A DNA stretch of 9,693 bases from the NCBI GenBank assembly GCA_016789245.1, contig JAEURM010000025.1, forward strand, positions 1 to 9,693, read 5' to 3'. The notes below the pieces were generated by a model that did not search any database, was not told where the DNA came from, and saw nothing but the letters and a program-made list of their open reading frames with translations. Position numbers and translations under genes: made by a program. Shown here piece by piece: positions 5,535-9,693 of the stretch. Origin of the DNA: Anaerolineales bacterium (GTDB taxonomy: Bacteria > Chloroflexota > Anaerolineae > Anaerolineales > UBA6663). Positions within the stretch are counted from its first letter, which is position 1. The number at the start of each line of letters is the position of its first letter.

Positions 5535-6536
5535 ATGAATGAGCCAGTTATGATTGGGTCTGAAACGGATACAATAGCGAGGCCTATGAGTTCAGCGAGC
5601 AGCATGAAAATTTTGATCGTGGATGATGATCCGGTTCTGCGCCAGATTCTGCAAACGTATTTGGTGCGGGCCGGCTATGAAGTGGCCCTGGCCGAAGATG
5701 GCCGCGCGGCGTGGGAGATTTGGCAGAAAGAGCACCTACGCTTGGTGATTACTGACTGGATGATGCCGATTATGGATGGCCCGGAATTGATTCGCCGGGT
5801 GCGCGGCGCATCCTTCTCCGGTTATACGTACATCATCATGCTCACGGCCAAAGAGGGCAAGAACGATGTGGTATTTGGCTTGGAAGCGGGCGCGGATGAT
5901 TATTTGACCAAGCCGTTTAACGCCGGTGAATTGCGGGCGCGGATTTCTATTGGGGAGCGGATTTTGGGATTGGAAGCCAATCTCAATCAGGCGCTTACGC
6001 GGATGGAAGAACTGGCCACGCATGACCCAGTGACCAGCCTGCTTAACCGCCGGGCCTTGTACACCCATGCGGAGGCCGAACTGAACCGCGCCACGCGTGA
6101 CCGTAAGCCGCTCAGCTTTGTGATGTTGGATATTGATCACTTCAAATCTGTAAATGACCGCTTTGGCCACTTGATGGGTGACCGTGCCTTGAATACGGTA
6201 GCGGCTACGCTGGCTCACAACAAGCGGCCTTATGATTGGGCGGGCCGCTGGGGCGGTGAGGAATTTTTGCTGATTTTGCCGAGTACGGATTTAGCTGAAG
6301 CCACCATGGTGGCGGAACGCTTACGCACTAGTATTAATGAAGTGGCCATTCCATTGGCCAGCGGTGATACTCTAAAATTGCAAGCCAGTCTTGGAGTTGC
6401 CAGCACATCTCAAGCACCAGACGCCGCTTACACTTTAGATTTGTTGGTACATCAGGCCGATGAGGCGTTGTACCGCGCCAAACGTGCTGGCCGCAACCGT
6501 GTGTGTGTGTTTGAGCCGGACGCCGCGCAAGAGTAA
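5535..6536 (+). CDS. Response regulator with GGDEF output (PleD-like diguanylate cyclase)
   Basis: 333 residues. A CheY-type receiver domain (about 24-142) has the acidic pair DDD (30-32), phosphoacceptor Asp74 in VITDWMMP, Thr104 in MLTAKEG and Lys126 in LTKPF. A short helical linker (about 143-160) leads to a GGDEF domain (about 160-325) with DPVTSLLNRRAL, FVMLDIDHFKSVND and an intact GGEEF (240-244). The inhibitory I-site RxxD is present as RPYD (231-234), five residues before GGEEF, as in PleD. The protein should therefore make cyclic di-GMP from two GTP on phosphorylation and be inhibited by its product. No partner kinase is in the window. The start is uncertain: ATG 5535, 5550, 5586 and 5604 are all in frame, and none has an ideal ribosome binding site. 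The receiver proper begins at residue 24 (MKILIVDDD), so the first 23 residues may not be translated. Confidence 0.94.
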   Translation: MNEPVMIGSETDTIARPMSSASSMKILIVDDDPVLRQILQTYLVRAGYEVALAEDGRAAWEIWQKEHLRLVITDWMMPIMDGPELIRRVRGASFSGYTYIIMLTAKEGKNDVVFGLEAGADDYLTKPFNAGELRARISIGERILGLEANLNQALTRMEELATHDPVTSLLNRRALYTHAEAELNRATRDRKPLSFVMLDIDHFKSVNDRFGHLMGDRALNTVAATLAHNKRPYDWAGRWGGEEFLLILPSTDLAEATMVAERLRTSINEVAIPLASGDTLKLQASLGVASTSQAPDAAYTLDLLVHQADEALYRAKRAGRNRVCVFEPDAAQE

Positions 6537-6553
6537 GGGCTGTGTTGAAAATG

Positions 6554-6588
6554 AAACGCCGCTGACTGAAAGTCAGCGGCGTTTTTTT
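6554..6588 (+). terminator. Intrinsic terminator after the diguanylate cyclase
   Basis: ACGCCGCTGACT (6556-6567), loop GAA and AGTCAGCGGCGT (6571-6582) pair perfectly. Seven Ts (6582-6588) follow, with flanking A-T pairs extending the stem to 14 bp. It ends transcription 18-50 nt after the stop codon at 6536. Confidence 0.93.
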
Positions 6589-6620
6589 GTTGCCAACGGA
6601 GGGCGGTGAGGTAGCACCCA

Positions 6621-7484
6621 TTATAAATCTCTCTGCTTGAACCAGCGCGTGGCCAACCACAAGCTGACTAACAAGTATAAAACGGCATAAACCAGCATTA
6701 GCGCACTGGGTGGGCTGGAAGCCGTAAAGGGTGTGAAGCCAGCCACTGCTTGCAAAAGCGGCGAAGAGATTTCATACGCCGCCCGTTTCCACAACGCTTC
6801 ACTGGGGAAAATTAAGCTGGAGACGATGCCCACTTCCACCGCTGTTCTGTTTTGCAGGGCCGCGCCAATTTGCTCCACCCAACCGCCAATAAACGCTAAA
6901 CCGTATAAGCCAAACACCGTGCCGCCCGTGGCCAGCGCCGAAAGACGGCTGGACAGCATGAGCGTCATTGTCATCACCAACAAGCTGGTGAGGTAAATTA
7001 GGCCGAGGCCATTGAGCGGCTTAGTTAAGATATAGCCGGTTTGCACCCACACGCTTATCAGCACTCCGCCGCCCATCAGCAATAAATACAGCGCCAGCAG
7101 AATGGAAAAGCCCAACCATTTCCCCAACACAATCGCGGTACGCCGGATGGGCTTAGTCACCAGTGCTTGCACCGTGCCGGAGGTAATTTCACCCGCCAGC
7201 GTATCCGCTGAGAGCATAGCGCCCATGGCCAGTGTGAGAAAGTTCACGGCATACAAACCTGCCGTAGAGAAAAAGTTAAACATGGTGTTCCGCACGCCCT
7301 GTGCTTCTATCATGGTGCCGGGGGAGCTATTAGCCATTTGAGACTCAATCTCAGTGTGAATGAAATAGAAGCCCACGTTGTACAGAACTAAGAAGGCCAC
7401 GCCCAAGAGCAAGGCGGCCAACGCGATGCGCCGCCGCCACGCCTCGCGGAAGGTGAGTTGCGCAATGGTGCTAATGGCGTTCAT
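6621..7484 (-). CDS. ABC-2 type transporter permease
   Basis: 287 residues with about six transmembrane segments (near 20-42, 75-95, 120-148, 158-178, 182-203 and 260-280). A large external loop between the first two (43-74) is typical of the NosY/ABC-2 class. The segment AGEITSGTVQALVTKPIRRT with the following GKWLG (97-125) matches the conserved cytoplasmic coupling region of ABC-2 permeases. It is the membrane partner of the ATPase encoded just upstream; the genes overlap by 4 nt (ATGA). Together they form an exporter half that would dimerise. The substrate is not predictable: drug, lipid, copper-maturation and bacteriocin exporters all share this layout, and no substrate gene is adjacent. 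Confidence 0.9.
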   Translation of the reverse strand: MNAISTIAQLTFREAWRRRIALAALLLGVAFLVLYNVGFYFIHTEIESQMANSSPGTMIEAQGVRNTMFNFFSTAGLYAVNFLTLAMGAMLSADTLAGEITSGTVQALVTKPIRRTAIVLGKWLGFSILLALYLLLMGGGVLISVWVQTGYILTKPLNGLGLIYLTSLLVMTMTLMLSSRLSALATGGTVFGLYGLAFIGGWVEQIGAALQNRTAVEVGIVSSLIFPSEALWKRAAYEISSPLLQAVAGFTPFTASSPPSALMLVYAVLYLLVSLWLATRWFKQRDL

Positions 7485-8395
7485 AACACGCCTTCCGTGC
7501 CCACCGTTTGGATGAAAATCTCTTCTAGTGAAAGCCGTTGCGGCGTGAGCGCGTACAACTCCACGCCTTGCGCCACCAAGTAGCGCGTGAGGGCGGGCAG
7601 GGCGGCTTCATCCTGAATGGTCAGGGTGAGATGTTCCCCATCAGGCCGCAGGTTGCTGGCCCACTGGTTCAATCCGGCTAAAACGGCTGGGGTGAGGCCG
7701 CGCGCGCGGACGTTCACTTGCGTTTCACCGTGAGCGATAGTGTTGAGTTCCGTCACGCGCACCACTTCTCCATGTTTAATAAAGGCCACGCGGTCACACG
7801 TCACTTCAATCTCGCTCAGCAAGTGGGAATTGAGAAAAACGGTGGTGCCGCGCGCGCGCAGTTCACGAATAATGTCTCGCACCAAGCGGCGGCCTACTGG
7901 GTCTAGGCCGGAGGTGGGCTCATCCAAAAACACCAACGCCGGTTCATTCAACAACGCCTGCGCCAAGCCCACTCTTTGCAACATGCCTTTGGAAAACGTG
8001 CGCAGTTGCTTATTCCTAAACGGCGCTAAGCCCACTTGCTCCAAAAGTTCATTGCGGCGTTGGCGCAAACGCGCGGCGGCCATGCCGTATAACTGGCCGT
8101 GGACGAGCAGAAATTCATCGGCAGTGAGCCATTCATGAAAACGAAAATGTTCTGGCAGAAAGCCTACTTTGACCCGGCTGGCACGGTGGCCCAGCGGCTG
8201 GCCCAGCAATTGGCCACCGCCTGCACTAGGCGCCACTAAGCCCAACAGCATTTTGATGGAAGTAGTTTTGCCTGCACCGTTCGGGCCGAGGAAGCCAAAC
8301 ACTTCACCCAGTTGCACTTGCAAGGTTAAGCCGCGCACGGCCACGTTATCGCCGAATTCTTTGCGGAGTAGATTGGTTTCAATGGCAAGAGTCAT
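7481..8395 (-). CDS. ABC transporter ATP-binding protein
   Basis: 304 residues, a full nucleotide-binding domain plus a C-terminal accessory domain (about 225-304) of the type found with ABC-2 permeases. Walker A is GPNGAGKTT (37-45), the signature is FSKGMLQR (134-141, a usual variant in this class instead of LSGGQ), Walker B is LVFLDEP (154-160) with D-loop SGLDP, and the switch histidine is His191 in FLNSH. It powers export by the permease encoded downstream with a 4-nt overlap. The ATG at 8395 lies 6 nt after a TATAAT box, without a ribosome binding site, so the mRNA is probably leaderless. A truncated relative of this gene sits immediately upstream. Confidence 0.95.
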   Translation of the reverse strand: MTLAIETNLLRKEFGDNVAVRGLTLQVQLGEVFGFLGPNGAGKTTSIKMLLGLVAPSAGGGQLLGQPLGHRASRVKVGFLPEHFRFHEWLTADEFLLVHGQLYGMAAARLRQRRNELLEQVGLAPFRNKQLRTFSKGMLQRVGLAQALLNEPALVFLDEPTSGLDPVGRRLVRDIIRELRARGTTVFLNSHLLSEIEVTCDRVAFIKHGEVVRVTELNTIAHGETQVNVRARGLTPAVLAGLNQWASNLRPDGEHLTLTIQDEAALPALTRYLVAQGVELYALTPQRLSLEEIFIQTVGTEGVL

Positions 8396-8401
8396 ACTTC
8401 A

Positions 8402-8407
8402 ATTATA
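8402..8407 (-). promoter_or_regulatory. Leaderless-type promoter -10 box of the ABC operon
   Basis: Perfect TATAAT on the minus strand (8407-8402), then six bases (TGAAGT) and the ATG. This spacing puts the transcription start on the A of the start codon. The usual -35 position is occupied by direct repeats (next entry) rather than a TTGACA-like hexamer, suggesting activator dependence. Confidence 0.6.
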
Positions 8408-8567
8408 AGTCTCTAGAATGAGCGTAAGCCGAGTGTAAGCCGCCAGCACCGTTCGGGCCAAGGAACCCGAACACTTGCCCGGTGGCTACGTGCAAGTTCA
8501 AATCCTGCACGGCCAGCTTTTGGCCAAAATCCTTTTGCAGTTGTTGAGTTTCAAAGACGAGGTTCAT
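8403..8567 (-). pseudogene. 5' stump of a second ABC transporter ATPase gene
   Basis: Translation from ATG 8567 gives MNLVFETQQLQKDFGQKLAV followed by QDLNLHVATGQVFGFLGPNGAG. That aligns with residues 1-42 of the neighbouring ATPase with 25 identities in 42. At the next residue, where Walker A needs Lys-Thr-Thr, the frame turns into GLHSAYAHSRDL and stops. The catalytic lysine and everything after it are gone, so the product cannot bind or hydrolyse ATP. No ribosome binding site is seen before the ATG, and a terminator lies just upstream. Homology stops exactly where the 11-bp promoter repeats begin (about 8442), marking the deletion or rearrangement point. Confidence 0.85.
8421..8442 (-). 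promoter_or_regulatory. Two tandem 11-bp direct repeats at the -35 position, possible activator site
   Basis: Minus-strand CGGCTTACACT (8442-8432) is followed directly by CGGCTTACGCT (8431-8421), 10 of 11 bases identical. An 11-bp period over about two helical turns is the pattern bound by OmpR/PhoB-family regulators. With the unit taken as CTTACnCTnnn the second unit ends at 8418, and 10 nt separate it from the -10, as in PhoB-type promoters. The regulator identity is inferred, not shown. Confidence 0.45.
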
Positions 8568-8574
8568 AGGCAAC

Positions 8575-8621
8575 AAAAAGACAGGGTGACAAGGCCACAA
8601 TACGTACCTTGCCACCCTGTC
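8575..8621 (-). terminator. Intrinsic terminator of the anti-sigma-like gene
   Basis: Arms 8621-8607 and 8594-8580 form a 15-bp stem with a 12-nt loop. On the minus-strand RNA the single non-Watson-Crick position is a G-U wobble, whereas on the plus strand it would be an A-C mismatch. TTTTT (8579-8575) follows on the minus strand. Orientation and position fit termination of the gene ending at 8647. Confidence 0.88.
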
Positions 8622-8646
8622 AGTTGAACACGCCGAACGGTGAGAT

Positions 8647-9567
8647 TTATTGGAGCGAGTTGGCTAATGCTAAGCCCGCATCCGAGCCATTGTAGCCGCT
8701 CAATGAGTACAGGATGCCATCCTTCGTCCAAATAAGCATGTAATAACCACGGCCTTCTCCATTTTCAGTATAGGAGAGCAGTTGGCCAGTAACGCCATCC
8801 ACTTGCACTTCACTGTTCACTACGGCATTGCGCGGGATGGGCAAAACGAGCGTGCTCGTCCAATCAATGCTTTGGGTGAAGGCGTTGGCTTCCTCGGCGG
8901 ACATGCCGGTGACTTGCAGGCCAATCCGGGCTAACTCAGCCAAGTTCACGCCTGCGGGCACATCCACGCTGGGGCTGGGGATTTGGACGAGCGTCACGCA
9001 GTTCCGCAGAGTTCGTGCGCGTGGCCGGCCTTCTGCTTCTGGCTCGTCCAATGCTTCGCAATCGCCATATAGGCTCATCACACCGGCGGGTACATCCACG
9101 CTGATGCGGGCGCCATCCACGTTGGCAGGCAGTTGCAAATCACTGCGGCCCAATTCATCAATCACCGTTTGCGCGTTAGTGCGGTTGATGACGAATTCAA
9201 ACGCGCCGCCGCTGGAAACTGCAAACGTAGTTTCACTCGCGCCGGTTAAGGCGCGCACGTTGAAGCCGGCTAATTGGCTGGCCTCGGCGGCAGAGGCGGC
9301 GGCTTGCGGCTCGCCCGGTTCGCGCGTCACGGTGAAAGAGTCCGCAAACATTTGGCTCATGCGCTGGCCAAAGGCTTCATTGCCGCCCATATCTTGCAAG
9401 CCGGTTAAATCTAGTGGCACCACGGTAATTTGTTGCACGCGGAACAGGCCGAGGAAGGCGCTGAAGGCTTGTTGCACTGGCGCAAAGGTAAAAGCGGCAA
9501 CGAGCGCCACAACGGCCGTTAGGCCAAAGGCCACCGGGCGCAGGCGCATCCATAGTTTTTGGTTCAT
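8647..9567 (-). CDS. Membrane-anchored anti-sigma-factor-like protein with DUF4367-like C-terminus
   Basis: 306 residues from ATG 9567, which has AGGAG (9578-9574) 6 nt ahead. One transmembrane helix (about 11-29, after basic MNQKLWMRLR) is followed by FAPVQQAFSAFLGLFRVQQ, a segment I associate with membrane-bound regulators of extracytoplasmic sigma factors in Chloroflexota. The long outer part (about 45-306) is Ala/Ser-rich, has two cysteines (170 and 190) that could form a disulfide, and ends YYMLIWTKDGILYSLSGYNG then SDAGLALANSLQ, resembling DUF4367-type domains. By topology the C-terminus is outside the cytoplasm. No zinc-finger anti-sigma motif is visible in this part; it would lie upstream. 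The frame has no stop between 9567 and the window edge, so this ATG may be internal to a longer protein. Function is inferred from architecture only. Confidence 0.75.
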   Translation of the reverse strand: MNQKLWMRLRPVAFGLTAVVALVAAFTFAPVQQAFSAFLGLFRVQQITVVPLDLTGLQDMGGNEAFGQRMSQMFADSFTVTREPGEPQAAASAAEASQLAGFNVRALTGASETTFAVSSGGAFEFVINRTNAQTVIDELGRSDLQLPANVDGARISVDVPAGVMSLYGDCEALDEPEAEGRPRARTLRNCVTLVQIPSPSVDVPAGVNLAELARIGLQVTGMSAEEANAFTQSIDWTSTLVLPIPRNAVVNSEVQVDGVTGQLLSYTENGEGRGYYMLIWTKDGILYSLSGYNGSDAGLALANSLQ

Positions 9568-9693
9568 AGTTTTCTCCTGAGTTAAATACTTCTGATGAAA
9601 TTTCTGCCACGCGGCCGCGGGTGAGGGGGGCGCTTCACGCGCGGTGAACGTGGCAAAGTGTTGGGCAGTGGAACGGCGCTGAACGGCCAGCGC
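9568..9693 (-). other. Open frame continuing upstream of the anti-sigma-like gene to the window edge
   Basis: In frame with the gene at 8647-9567, 42 further codons without a stop read ALAVQRRSTAQHFATFTARE, APPSPAAAWQKFHQKYLTQE and KT before the methionine. A basic, Pro/Ala-containing cytoplasmic linker leading to the transmembrane helix is what one expects at the end of an anti-sigma N-terminal domain. In the other two minus frames an upstream gene would stop at about 9583 or earlier. Forty-two open codons in GC-rich DNA can arise by chance, so the extension is likely but not certain. Confidence 0.5.

Noticed and set aside
5736..6218. Minus-strand open frame of 160 codons inside the diguanylate cyclase gene
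   Set aside because: It lies wholly opposite conserved receiver and GGDEF motifs and shows no family features of its own.
8828..9580. Plus-strand open frame of 250 codons antisense to the anti-sigma-like gene
   Set aside because: Its translation is Ser/Ala/Arg/Thr-rich with no motif, and it mirrors the codon pattern of the minus-strand gene, which has a ribosome binding site, a transmembrane helix and a recognisable C-terminus.

Overview
The window reads as chromosomal DNA of a moderately GC-rich bacterium, most likely a member of the Chloroflexota (Anaerolineae-like). That assignment is an inference from the gene content: a membrane pyrophosphatase, a YqeC-MocA fusion, a membrane-anchored anti-sigma-like protein beginning with a FAPVQQAFSAFLGLFRVQQ-type segment, and promoters with almost no leader. 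No rRNA, tRNA, CRISPR array, transposase or phage gene is visible. Most of the window is ordinary housekeeping DNA; the interest lies in junctions and signals rather than in a new gene system.

Left end (1-984, minus): the N-terminal half of a membrane-bound ion-pumping pyrophosphatase. Its reading frame runs without a stop into about 150 bases that encode part of a LysR-type substrate-binding domain with a different base and codon composition. This looks like a chimeric junction, probably an assembly artefact. Divergent from it is a plus-strand run: a small two-helix membrane protein (1171-1608), then a YqeC-like/MocA-like fusion (1612-2790) closed by a 19-bp perfect inverted repeat.

Middle (2880-6590): an alpha/beta hydrolase with a leaderless-type promoter is overlapped by 4 bases by thpR (RNA 2',3'-cyclic phosphodiesterase). 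A structured leader follows, then rsfS (ribosome silencing factor), whose conserved N-terminus is only recovered from a non-standard CTG start. rsfS converges on ndk (minus) across an 18-bp bidirectional terminator. A PleD-like receiver-GGDEF diguanylate cyclase follows (plus), ending in a strong intrinsic terminator.

Right end (6621-9693, minus): a two-gene ABC exporter (ATPase and ABC-2 permease, 4-base overlap) is driven by a leaderless-type promoter with two 11-bp direct repeats at the -35 position. Just upstream is the 5' stump of a second, related ABC ATPase, cut off inside the Walker A motif. A terminator separates this from a membrane-anchored anti-sigma-like protein whose reading frame stays open to the window edge.
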